From: JBDHBD01 sp039586095
GTDB taxonomy: Bacteria; Gemmatimonadota; Gemmatimonadetes; Palauibacterales; Palauibacteraceae
DNA: 10,887 nt
Reading direction: 5' to 3'
Assembly (NCBI GenBank): GCA_039586095.1
Contig: JBDHLB010000077.1
Coordinates: forward strand, 1-10,887
Under the pieces are notes generated by a model that was not told the DNA's origin, did not search any database, and worked only from the letters and a program-made list of their open reading frames with translations. Position numbers and translations under genes: made by a program. This document shows positions 1 through 7,129 of this stretch, piece by piece (within the stretch, counting starts at the first letter, position 1; the number at the start of each line of letters is the position of its first letter).

Positions 1-43
1 CAATCGTCTTCCCGTCCACCCACGGCACAATCTCCCCGCTCAT
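1..43 (-). CDS. N-terminal fragment of a gene running off the left edge, product uncertain
   Basis: Read on the minus strand, an ATG at 43-41 opens a frame of 14 codons to the window edge, giving MSGEIVPWVDGKTI. A purine-rich ribosome binding site (AGGAAGGGGAAG) lies just upstream of the ATG. The upstream 286 bases carry no gene, which is consistent with a true start. The pattern of a short polar start followed by PWVDGK resembles the first strand of fold-type IV aminotransferases (branched-chain aminotransferase, IlvE-like). Fourteen residues cannot establish that, so the product assignment is a guess. Confidence 0.5.
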   Translation of the reverse strand, partial: MSGEIVPWVDGKTI

Positions 44-231
44 GGCTTCCCCTTCCTGTTGACTGCTCGCTCCTCTATCGGCGCACGACGATCCTGCGTG
101 CGGGCTCACCGGCCCGCCGCACGCCGCTGTCGTGCAAGTCTCGGACGCACGGAGTCCTGATAAGAATGGCCGCTAAGTGTTATTATGACAGGTGTTTACG
201 TACTTGCGGCGCGCGGGGTGAGAGGTGCAAC

Positions 232-248
232 CGGGACAGACTGTCCCG
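232..248. promoter_or_regulatory. 17-bp inverted repeat, possible operator or small hairpin
   Basis: CGGGACA and TGTCCCG form perfect 7-bp arms around GAC. The element lies in the gap between the left-edge gene and the 3' end of ku, about 190 bases upstream of the left-edge gene's start. The GGGAC/GTCCC arms recall the binding sites of DosR-type response regulators, but the spacing here is five bases rather than four. An operator for the left-edge gene is possible, and no partner protein is visible. Confidence 0.4.
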
Positions 249-284
249 AACGTGGGAACGGGGTCGCCCGGTCGCTCGCCTCGG

Positions 285-325
285 GGGGCGGGCGCCGCCC
301 CGGCGGGGGCCGTGCGGCGGGCCCC
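285..325 (-). terminator. Two GC-rich hairpins just downstream of ku, possible terminator without a T-run
   Basis: Two inverted repeats follow the ku stop codon. The nearer pair is GGGGCC at 306-311 with GGCCCC at 320-325 (8-base loop). The further pair is GGGGCGG at 285-291 with CCGCCCC at 295-301 (3-base loop). Neither is followed by a T-rich run on the minus strand, so classical intrinsic termination is not shown. They may act as 3'-end stabilisers or pause sites. Confidence 0.35.
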
Positions 326-329
326 GTCG

Positions 330-1160
330 TCAGCCAGCCGCCGCCTTCTTGCCTCGCTTCTTGCCCTTCGAAGCCGTCGCTTCCCGCTTTCCGCCGCCCT
401 CGACGCTGGCCTTCAGGGCCTCCATCAGATCGATAACCTGCGTCTCCGGCTCCTCCTCCGGCGGCGCAGTGATCTCCTCACCTTCGATCTTCTTCTCGAC
501 GGCCGCCAGCATACGCTGGCCCACCTCATCCTCGTATTTGTCGGGCTCGAACGACTCTCCCGCAATCTGCTCGATCAGCTGGATCGCCAGCTTGAGCTCG
601 GACTCGTCCACCTCGGCGTCTCCGATCGGCACTTCGGAGATGGGCCGCACTTCCTGCGCATAGTGAAGTTGTTCGAGCACGAGATGTTCGCCCACCGGTC
701 GAACCAGGACGAGGTACTGCTTGCCACGAGCAGCGTACTTCGCGAGGGCGGCCCAGCCGGTCCTCTTCATCGCGGCGGCGAGCAGGCGATAGGCTCGATC
801 GCCGCCTCTTCCGACGCCCAGGTAGTACGTCTTGCCGATGTACGCCCGCTCGACCTGGTCGAGCGGAATGAACTCCGCGATCTCGATCGTGTGCGTCGCC
901 TCGGCTTCGAGCGCCTTGATCTCATCGGTCGTGAAGGTCACGAACCGGTCTTTCGCGAACTGGTAGCCCTTCACCAGCTCGTCCCGCGGCACGAGCTCCC
1001 CGGTGCTCGCGTCCACGTACTGCTGCTTTACGCGATTTCCATCCGGCGTCAGGAAGTTGAACCGGATCTTCTGCGAGTTCTCCGCCGAGGAGTAGAGCTG
1101 AACGGGAATGGACACGAGGCCGAAGGATATGGTGGCCGACGTGATCGGACGCGCGCTCAT
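330..1160 (-). CDS. ku: Ku protein, DNA end-binding factor of bacterial non-homologous end joining
   Basis: The product is 276 residues, the usual size of a bacterial Ku. Ku homodimers form a ring around double-strand break ends, protect them and recruit LigD. The N-terminus (MSARPITSATISFGLVSIPVQLY) is the family hallmark, followed by the core with FNFLTPDG, the YQFAKDRFVTFT segment and the EFIPLDQVERAYIGKTYYLG segment. The last ~22 residues are lysine- and glycine-rich (GKKRGKKAAAG), a basic tail known in other Ku proteins to help DNA binding. The ATG at 1160-1158 is chosen because a strong site, GGAAGGAG, sits seven bases before it and homology begins there. The frame stays open much further upstream, but that part runs antisense to ligD and is not family sequence. 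ku is transcribed away from ligD. Confidence 0.96.
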   Translation of the reverse strand: MSARPITSATISFGLVSIPVQLYSSAENSQKIRFNFLTPDGNRVKQQYVDASTGELVPRDELVKGYQFAKDRFVTFTTDEIKALEAEATHTIEIAEFIPLDQVERAYIGKTYYLGVGRGGDRAYRLLAAAMKRTGWAALAKYAARGKQYLVLVRPVGEHLVLEQLHYAQEVRPISEVPIGDAEVDESELKLAIQLIEQIAGESFEPDKYEDEVGQRMLAAVEKKIEGEEITAPPEEEPETQVIDLMEALKASVEGGGKREATASKGKKRGKKAAAG

Positions 1161-1188
1161 CGTGTCGCTCCTTCCGGGGCCGCGGACG

Positions 1189-1216
1189 GTCGGGGCATGA
1201 ATGTCGGGGCATGAAT
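1189..1216. repeat. Perfect 14-bp tandem duplication in the ku leader
   Basis: GTCGGGGCATGAAT occurs twice without any spacer, at 1189-1202 and 1203-1216. It sits between the candidate ku promoter and the ku ribosome binding site, starting 29 bases upstream of the ku start codon. It may be a paired protein-binding site in the leader or a recent slippage duplication. The sequence alone does not decide. Confidence 0.85.
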
Positions 1217-1227
1217 AGAAAAGGAAA

Positions 1228-1254
1228 GGGCGGCAACCTGCAAGGTTCCCGCCC
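1228..1254 (-). terminator. Terminator-like hairpin in the ku leader, possible attenuator
   Basis: GGGCGG at 1228-1233 pairs with CCGCCC at 1249-1254, and AACCT at 1235-1239 pairs with AGGTT at 1243-1247. The two stems are separated by one C-C mismatch and closed by a GCA loop. In the direction of ku transcription the hairpin is followed at once by TTTCCTTTTCT (1227-1217). A strong stem plus a pyrimidine-rich run inside the leader looks like an intrinsic terminator or attenuator. It could equally be a symmetric operator serving ku and ligD. Confidence 0.5.
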
Positions 1255-1277
1255 ACACCGGAGTCGCCCTCTTTAGG

Positions 1278-1306
1278 CTTATACGCCGCAGACGGCGAAA
1301 TATCGA
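1278..1306 (-). promoter_or_regulatory. ku: Candidate sigma-70-type promoter for ku
   Basis: On the minus strand, TATAAG (1283-1278) is a good -10 element and TCGATA (1306-1301) a four-of-six -35 element, with an exact 17-base spacer. The spacer contains a small inverted repeat, CGCCG (1284-1288) and CGGCG (1293-1297), where a repressor could bind. Transcription would start near 1271, leaving a leader of about 110 bases that contains the hairpin and the tandem duplication. No equally good promoter was seen for ligD in the opposite direction. Confidence 0.4.
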
Positions 1307-1403
1307 GTGCTGAGCGCCTCCGGTTCCCGTCGAGGATACGAGCGTCCCACACCCTCAGCAAGAGCGCGGTCGCCCGCCGACACACGGTAGCGAGGGGCGG
1401 CGC

Positions 1404-3986
1404 TTGAGCGACCAGGCCGCCGACTCGATCTTCCACCCCATGTCTACACGCGATCCGCTGGAACGGTACCGCGAGAAACGGGCCGCAACGCGCACGCCGG
1501 AGCCGTTCGGCGGCGAGATCCAACTCGGGCCGGGCGTGTTCGTGATCCAGAAGCACGCCGCCCGTCGCACGCACTACGATCTGCGCCTGGAAATGGAAGG
1601 CGTGCTCAAGTCGTGGGCCGTTCCCAAGGGCATCCCGGCCGATCCGGCCGACAAACGGCTGGCCGTGCACGTGGAAGACCACCCTCTGGAGTACGCGGAG
1701 TTCGAGGGGGTCATCCCGGAGGGAGAGTACGGGGCGGGCGAGGTGATCGTGTGGGACATCGGGCGCTGGGTCCCGCTCGAAGACCCCGTCGATGGCATGG
1801 AAGCGGGCAAGCTCCTGTTCGAGCTGCGTGGCCGGAAGCTGCGCGGCGTGTGGGCCCTCGTGAAGCTCAAGAGGAGCGAGAGCGGCGACGAATGGCTCCT
1901 CATCCGGGAGCGGAAGGGTGCGCCGCTGCGCGAGGACGAGGTCTATCCCGAGGCATCCGTTCTCTCGGGCCTGACCGTCGAGCAGCTCGCGGCCCTGTCG
2001 GAGGGCTTCGAGCCGGGCGAAGAGATCCGCCGCCTCCTGGAGGAGGCTGGCGCCCCCAAGCGCCGGGTCGACCCCCACGACGTGAAGCTCATGCTCGCGA
2101 AACCGCGTGACGACGCGTTCTCGGACCCGGGCTGGCAATTCGAGCTCAAGCTGGACGGCTTTCGCATGCTGGCCGCACGGGTCGACGGCGAACCGCTCCT
2201 GCTGACGCGCAACGGTCACGACGCCACGGCCCGGTTCCCTGAAATCGCCCGTTCCCTTCGCAAACTGCCATACGAGCACCTCGTGCTGGACGGCGAGATC
2301 GTGGTGCACGACGAGGCGGGGCTGCCGAACTTCCAACGACTTCAGCAGCGAGCCCGTCTCGCGCGGAGTCCCGACATCGCGAGGGCGGCTGTGCTGAAGC
2401 CCGCCACGTTCTACGCGTTCGATCTACTCGGCTTCGAGGGCCATGACGTGCGCCCGCTGTCGCTCACGCTGCGTAAACGAGCCCTATCGCTCGTCCCGCC
2501 GCCCGCCGGACCGATCCGCTACACGGAGCACTTCCAGGCAGAGGGTGAGCGTCTGTTCGCCCAGGTCCAGCAGATGGGACTGGAGGGGATCGTCGCGAAG
2601 CGTGCCGAAGGCCGCTATCGAGGCGGCCGATCGTCGGATTGGCTGAAGATCCACGCGGCACGACACGGTCACTTCGTCGTCGTGGGCTTCACGCTCCCGA
2701 AGAACCGGCGAACGGGGTTGGGGGCCCTGCACCTGGGCGTATTCGTGGCCGACGACGGTGCCCACGATCGGTTGGCCTACGCGGGAAGGGTGGGCACGGG
2801 GTTCGATGATCGCTTGCTCGAAGACCTGCGAGCGCGGCTGGATGCGCTGCGGCGGGAGGCGGCGCCGGTCGGGCCGCCGCACCCGCAGGGCGCCAACCAC
2901 GTTTGGGTGGAGCCCGAGCTGGTCGCCCGCGTCCGATTCAAGGAGTGGACGGACGAAGGCCTGCTGCGCCAGCCCGTGTTCGAGGCGCTCGAGGACATGC
3001 CCCCGACGGATTGCACACGCGAGCCGCTCGTCGCGTCGCCCGATCTCCTCGCCGAGGCGGCACCTCCGGTTTCCACACCGTCGGTCGATGAGCTTCCGCT
3101 CACCAACCTGGAGAAGCCCTTCTGGCCCGCGGACGGATTCACGAAGGGCGATCTGATCGAGTACTACCGCACGATCGCACCGTGGCTGCTTCCCTTCCTC
3201 GCCGATCGACCGCTCGTGCTCACCCGATATCCGGACGGAATCGACGGGAAACACTTCTTTCAGAAGAACGCTCCGCATTACGCCCCGGATTGGATCCATA
3301 CCGAGCGTCTGCGGAGTGAGGGCTCGGAGCGGGACATCGATTACTTCGTGGCGGACAGCGAAGCCGCACTCGTCTACCTGGCCAATCTGGGCACCATCCC
3401 GCTCCACATCTGGTCGAGCCGGCTGGAGAATCCGGATCGACCGGACTGGTGCGTGCTGGACCTGGATCCGAAGGATGCGCCCTTCGCCGACGTCATCACG
3501 ATCGCGCGAGCGCTTCACACGCTCTGTCGCGACATCGACCTGCCAAGCTTCGTGAAGACAAGCGGCTCCACGGGCCTGCACGTGCTCATCCCGCTGGGCG
3601 GGCAACTCGATCACGATCACTCGCGAGCTCTCGGAAGCCTGCTGGCGACGCTCGTCGTCCGTGAGCTGCCGGAGATCGCCACCACGGTCCGCTCACCGTC
3701 CAAGAGGGAGGGCAAGGTGTACGTGGACTTCGTCCAAAACGGGCGCGGGCGCTTGATCGTCGCACCCTACAGCGTGCGCCCGCTGCCGGGCGCGCCGGTC
3801 TCGGCCCCGCTCCGCTGGAAGGAGGTCAAGCCGGGCCTCGAGATGGGCCGCTACACGATCCGGTCGATGCCGCGACGCGTGCGTGCCCTCAAGGAGGACC
3901 CGCTCCAGTCGCTGCTCGAGCTGGCACCGGACCTCCTAAGCGCCCTGGAGCGGCTGCAGTCGCGACTCGGAAGTAAAGAGGGTTGA
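1404..3986 (+). CDS. ligD: LigD, multifunctional end-joining DNA ligase/polymerase/phosphoesterase
   Basis: LigD trims, fills and seals double-strand break ends held by Ku. Numbering from the TTG at 1404 (860 residues), the order is phosphoesterase, ATP-dependent ligase, polymerase, as in Pseudomonas LigD. The phosphoesterase (about 40-190) has HARRTHYDLR with H51, H57, D59 and a further H93, matching the known metal and active-site spacing. The ligase has ELKLDG with nucleotidyl-acceptor K249, LDGEIVV, GIVAKR and DWLKIH. The primase-like polymerase (from about 570) has DLDP with D686 and D688, SGSTGLHVLIPL, and YVDF with D775. Start choice is open. TTG at 1404 has GAGG eight bases upstream. 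ATG at 1440 gives 848 residues and the usual family N-terminus (MSTRDPLERYREKR) but no ribosome binding site. It diverges from ku and converges on the methyltransferase gene. Confidence 0.95.
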   Translation: MSDQAADSIFHPMSTRDPLERYREKRAATRTPEPFGGEIQLGPGVFVIQKHAARRTHYDLRLEMEGVLKSWAVPKGIPADPADKRLAVHVEDHPLEYAEFEGVIPEGEYGAGEVIVWDIGRWVPLEDPVDGMEAGKLLFELRGRKLRGVWALVKLKRSESGDEWLLIRERKGAPLREDEVYPEASVLSGLTVEQLAALSEGFEPGEEIRRLLEEAGAPKRRVDPHDVKLMLAKPRDDAFSDPGWQFELKLDGFRMLAARVDGEPLLLTRNGHDATARFPEIARSLRKLPYEHLVLDGEIVVHDEAGLPNFQRLQQRARLARSPDIARAAVLKPATFYAFDLLGFEGHDVRPLSLTLRKRALSLVPPPAGPIRYTEHFQAEGERLFAQVQQMGLEGIVAKRAEGRYRGGRSSDWLKIHAARHGHFVVVGFTLPKNRRTGLGALHLGVFVADDGAHDRLAYAGRVGTGFDDRLLEDLRARLDALRREAAPVGPPHPQGANHVWVEPELVARVRFKEWTDEGLLRQPVFEALEDMPPTDCTREPLVASPDLLAEAAPPVSTPSVDELPLTNLEKPFWPADGFTKGDLIEYYRTIAPWLLPFLADRPLVLTRYPDGIDGKHFFQKNAPHYAPDWIHTERLRSEGSERDIDYFVADSEAALVYLANLGTIPLHIWSSRLENPDRPDWCVLDLDPKDAPFADVITIARALHTLCRDIDLPSFVKTSGSTGLHVLIPLGGQLDHDHSRALGSLLATLVVRELPEIATTVRSPSKREGKVYVDFVQNGRGRLIVAPYSVRPLPGAPVSAPLRWKEVKPGLEMGRYTIRSMPRRVRALKEDPLQSLLELAPDLLSALERLQSRLGSKEG

Positions 3987-4006
3987 GCCTCAGTGCGAGC
4001 GGGTCA

Positions 4007-4027
4007 CGGCTTCGGCCGCTTCATTTT
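4007..4027 (+). terminator. UUCG hairpin at the convergent ligD/methyltransferase ends
   Basis: CGGC (4007-4010) and GCCG (4015-4018) enclose a TTCG loop, the very stable C(UUCG)G tetraloop form. It lies 20 bases after the ligD stop and is followed by a modestly T-rich CTTCATTTT. The stem is only four base pairs, so this is a candidate ligD terminator rather than a clear one. It overlaps the region just past the methyltransferase stop and could serve both convergent genes. Confidence 0.4.
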
Positions 4028-4833
4028 CGACCGACGACGACCAGTCGGCTCGCGTTCTCGTCGTATGGCTCGCCGGCCAGATCGCCGTAGCTCCGAGCCG
4101 AAGAGAAACCGCCCTCGAGCATCAGGCGTTCCAGCTCCGTGGCGGAGAACAGCCGATGCGAGAGATGAAACTCCGTTCGACCCTCATCGGTGACGCGGAT
4201 CCAACGGTTGACCATGTGTGACCACGCCGCGTCCACACGCCGCTCGTAGAGCCACAGCTCGCCGTTCCGCTCTTCCCAATCACGCGCCTGGAAGATGCGG
4301 GCGATGACCTCTTTGCCGTACGTGTCGATCAGAAACGCGCCGCCGTCGACCAGCGACGCGCGGATGTTATCCACCACGAGTCGATCGTCCTCCGGATCTT
4401 CGAAATAGCCGAACGAGGTGAGCATGTTGATCGTCGCGTCGAACGCCTCTGGCCTCGCGAAGCGTCGCATGTCGGCCTGCACGAACTCCACCTCCACGCC
4501 AGCCGCTTCAGCCCTTCGCCGGCCTTCTTCCACGAAGGCAGCCGTGCTATCCACCGCCGTCACGCGGTAGCCCTGTCCCGCCAGCGGGATCGCGTAGCGT
4601 CCGGGACCGCAGCCCAGGTCGAGGATGTGCGCGCCGGGGCGCAGTCCCAGCAAACCGGGGAGCACCTCGGACTGCTCCGCTGCTTCCTCCCAGCGAGCCG
4701 GTTGGAATATCGCGGAACCGGCAGCGATCCAGAATTCGTCGTCCTCGTGCCAGGCGGAGCCCCGTCGCGCGGTCTCCCTTTCAGGCGCCTCGGGCCGTCC
4801 GTCTGACGGCCCATGCGTTCGATCCGCGGTCAT
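4021..4833 (-). CDS. Class I SAM-dependent methyltransferase, substrate unknown
   Basis: The product has 270 residues and no signal peptide or membrane segment, so it is cytoplasmic. The Rossmann-fold SAM site is clear: ILDLGCGPG (about 70-78) is motif I, VTAVD ends at acidic D95 (ribose contact), VEFVQADMRRF (about 116-126) is the adenine-side loop, and FDATINMLTSFGYF (131-144) is the motif IV region. The C-terminal half (HLSHRLFSATELERLMLEGGF) fits the usual small-molecule methyltransferase pattern, but no substrate-specific motif is recognisable. The ATG at 4833-4831 overlaps the stop of the upstream peptidase gene as ATGA. No separate ribosome binding site is needed if translation is coupled, so the two genes are almost certainly co-transcribed. 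Whether they act together is unknown. Confidence 0.9.
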   Translation of the reverse strand: MTADRTHGPSDGRPEAPERETARRGSAWHEDDEFWIAAGSAIFQPARWEEAAEQSEVLPGLLGLRPGAHILDLGCGPGRYAIPLAGQGYRVTAVDSTAAFVEEGRRRAEAAGVEVEFVQADMRRFARPEAFDATINMLTSFGYFEDPEDDRLVVDNIRASLVDGGAFLIDTYGKEVIARIFQARDWEERNGELWLYERRVDAAWSHMVNRWIRVTDEGRTEFHLSHRLFSATELERLMLEGGFSSARSYGDLAGEPYDENASRLVVVGRK

Positions 4834-6905
4834 TCCTGGCGCGTCCTGTAGCGTTCGAACCAGGCGAGAATGTGCGCCACCTTGGCGATGAGGTTGCTCG
4901 GGCGGGCCGCGATCCCGTGCGAGGCGTCCGGAATCCGGATCAACGCCGTGTCCACCTTGCGGATCTTCAGCGCCTGGTAGAGCTGCTCCGATTCCGACAT
5001 CGGTGTCCGATAGTCGACTTCACCGGTGATCAGCATCGTAGGCGTCGTGATATCCCCCGCGTACTGGATCGGAGAGCGGTCCAGGTAGTGATCGGGATCC
5101 TCCCAGGGCAACGCCGGGAACCAGTACTTGTAGGCGTTGGCCCCGAAGTCCGCCGTCAGCACCCAGCTGTACCAGTTGATGACGGGTTTCTGGACGGCCG
5201 CCGCCGCGAAGCGGTCCGTATGCCCGACGATCCAGGAGCTCAGCACGCCCCCACCGCTACCCCCGGTCACGAATAGCTGGTCCTCATCCACGTACCCGCG
5301 CGCGATCACGGCATCGACACCCGACATCAGGTCGTAATAGTCGTTCCCCGGATACGCGTGGTGGATGAGGTTCCCGAACTCCTGCCCGTAGCTCGTGCTT
5401 CCACGCGGGTTCGTGTACAGGACGACGTAGCCCGCGGCCGCGTAGAGCTGAATCTCGGCCGTAAACCGGTCGCCGTAGTTCGCGAACGGCCCGCCGTGAA
5501 TCTCCAGAATCAGCGGATACTTTCGGCTCGGATCGAAGCCGGGCGGCTTGACGATCCAGCCCTGAATCGGACGACCGTCATGCGACGACTCGAACCAGAT
5601 CTCCTCGACCTCGCCCAGGGATGTGTGACCGAGGAGGTCTTCATTGAGGCTGGTGACCTGCCGGGCCGCCTGCCCCGGAGCTCCGATGACCACGTCGGCC
5701 GGCCTGTGGGGCCGCGATCGCGTGAACGCGAAGCGCCCGTCCGCGGCCACGGAGTAGGACCCGCTCGAGTACGGTCGACCGAGCGAGGTGCCGCCGAGGT
5801 CGTCCGCAAGCGTGGCCACGTTACCGTCCAGAGTCACGTAGGCGACCTTGCCGTTGCCGCGATCGTTGAACTGAAAGAACAGGCCACGACCATCGGGAGC
5901 CCAGCGGACCTGGCCCACACTCCGGTCGAGGTCGCGCGTGAGCAGCCGACTCTCTCCGCCCTCGCGTGGCATCACGTACAGCATGGTGGTCTGATAGCCC
6001 TGATACCGTTCGTCGTAGCCCGTGTAGGCGATCAGCGAGCCGTCAGGCGATACACGCGGATTCGCGTCAGGACCGTGGCGCGCGGTGAGTTGCCGCAGGG
6101 CGCCGTCGGCCAGCGATAGCTCGAACAGCTCCGTGTCGTTCGGCTCGTACTGCCACTCGTCCCGACGATTGGCCGAGATGACGAGCGACGCGCCGTCCGG
6201 CGTCCAAGATGGCCTTCCCCCGTGGTTGTAAGGCCCGCTCGTGAGCTGGCGCGGGGTGCCACCCTCCGCCGGGACCACGAACACGTGCGTGTGTCCCTCC
6301 TCGAGAAAGCCAGCGCCGTCCGCCCGATAGAACATGCTTTCGATCACCTTCGCGGGCTTCGCCCACTGCGCGCCCTCCGGTCTCGGGGGCAGCTCGGCAA
6401 ACGGTGCTCGGGCCGCCGGGACGAACGTCGTGAAGGCGATCGTCGAGCCGTCCGGCGACCAGCTGAGCCCGCCCGGTGATCGCTCGAGTTGAGTCAGCTT
6501 CGCCGTCTGTCCGCTGTCCATCCAGCGGAGGTGAAGCTGTGCCTTCCCGTTCTCGTCTCCCGCCACGTAGAGAAGCCTCGAGCCATCCGGCGACCAGCGC
6601 GGCGAGGAATAGCTGACCGGACCGGTGACCAGCGGTCGGTGATCCGTCCCGTCCGCGTTCACGATCCACAGCTGGCGCCGCGGTCGGTCCGTCATCACGT
6701 CCATGGACGTCCGCACGTACACGACGCTGGATCCATCGGGCGAAATCTGCGGGTCGGCGGCCAGCTCGAGCTCGAACACATCGGCCGGTGCGAACCGGGC
6801 AGTCGGCTCCTGCTGTGCGCTCGCGGAAGCGCTGACGACCATGGGCACCGCCGTGAGGAGTACAGCGACTCCACGGACCCCGCCCGCTGCGAGTCTCCAG
6901 CTCAT
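4830..6905 (-). CDS. Secreted S9 family peptidase with TolB-like propeller (prolyl oligopeptidase type)
   Basis: The product is 691 residues. Residues 1-31 form a signal peptide (hydrophobic VAVLLTAVPMVV, likely cut after SASA), so it is exported. Residues about 50-400 form a beta-propeller with repeated SPDG-type motifs near 55, 105, 150, 235, 286 and 336. The alpha/beta-hydrolase domain follows (about 430-691), with HGGPFANYG (470-478) near the oxyanion hole and NPRGSTSYG (499-507). The catalytic triad is S550 in GGSGGG, D631 in GEVDYRTP and H663 in ASHGI. All three are present, so the enzyme should be active on short peptides, in the manner of acylaminoacyl or dipeptidyl peptidases. GGSGGG replaces the commoner GGSYGG. 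The ATG at 6905 has AGGAG six bases upstream. It is first in a pair with the methyltransferase gene. Confidence 0.95.
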   Translation of the reverse strand: MSWRLAAGGVRGVAVLLTAVPMVVSASASAQQEPTARFAPADVFELELAADPQISPDGSSVVYVRTSMDVMTDRPRRQLWIVNADGTDHRPLVTGPVSYSSPRWSPDGSRLLYVAGDENGKAQLHLRWMDSGQTAKLTQLERSPGGLSWSPDGSTIAFTTFVPAARAPFAELPPRPEGAQWAKPAKVIESMFYRADGAGFLEEGHTHVFVVPAEGGTPRQLTSGPYNHGGRPSWTPDGASLVISANRRDEWQYEPNDTELFELSLADGALRQLTARHGPDANPRVSPDGSLIAYTGYDERYQGYQTTMLYVMPREGGESRLLTRDLDRSVGQVRWAPDGRGLFFQFNDRGNGKVAYVTLDGNVATLADDLGGTSLGRPYSSGSYSVAADGRFAFTRSRPHRPADVVIGAPGQAARQVTSLNEDLLGHTSLGEVEEIWFESSHDGRPIQGWIVKPPGFDPSRKYPLILEIHGGPFANYGDRFTAEIQLYAAAGYVVLYTNPRGSTSYGQEFGNLIHHAYPGNDYYDLMSGVDAVIARGYVDEDQLFVTGGSGGGVLSSWIVGHTDRFAAAAVQKPVINWYSWVLTADFGANAYKYWFPALPWEDPDHYLDRSPIQYAGDITTPTMLITGEVDYRTPMSESEQLYQALKIRKVDTALIRIPDASHGIAARPSNLIAKVAHILAWFERYRTRQE

Positions 6906-7113
6906 GTTCTGCTCCTGTCGAAGGGAATGTGTGGTGTGCCTATCGAGTGGTGCTCAGCGCGCCAGGACCGGTGGCGGACGTCCGGTTCGGCCGACGCATT
7001 TCGACACCGGGCGGCGGACCGTGCGGCCTGGTGATCGGTTTCGCCGAAGAAGACGACCTGCTCGGCGAGATCGTCCGTGACCTGCTCGAACGCGTATGGC
7101 CGGCTCGAGCAGC

Positions 7114-7129
7114 GAGGGGAAAACCCCTC
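7114..7129 (-). terminator. Perfect GAGGGG/CCCCTC hairpin at the cytochrome c stop
   Basis: GAGGGG (7114-7119) and CCCCTC (7124-7129) form a 6-bp stem with a four-base loop, overlapping the last two bases of the cytochrome c stop codon. On the gene's strand the loop is TTTT and no T-run follows the stem, so termination is plausible but not classical. The GGGG-A-CCCC core resembles the units of the palindrome array upstream of the same gene, although it is one base shorter. Confidence 0.45.

Noticed and set aside
225..1214. A 329-codon plus-strand frame across ku.
   Set aside because: It is the antisense shadow of ku, which is a certain gene. Long shadows are normal at this GC content.
1161..2336. 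The ku frame stays open upstream for another 392 codons, suggesting a 668-residue Ku fusion.
   Set aside because: The extra part is antisense to ligD, shows no Ku-like or domain sequence, and a strong ribosome binding site with a family-typical start marks the ATG at 1160.
2484..3620. A 378-codon minus-strand frame inside ligD.
   Set aside because: It is antisense to the conserved ligase and polymerase domains and has no recognisable protein features.
5358..6119. A 253-codon plus-strand frame inside the peptidase gene.
   Set aside because: It is antisense to the propeller and the start of the catalytic domain of a clearly coding gene, with no family motifs.
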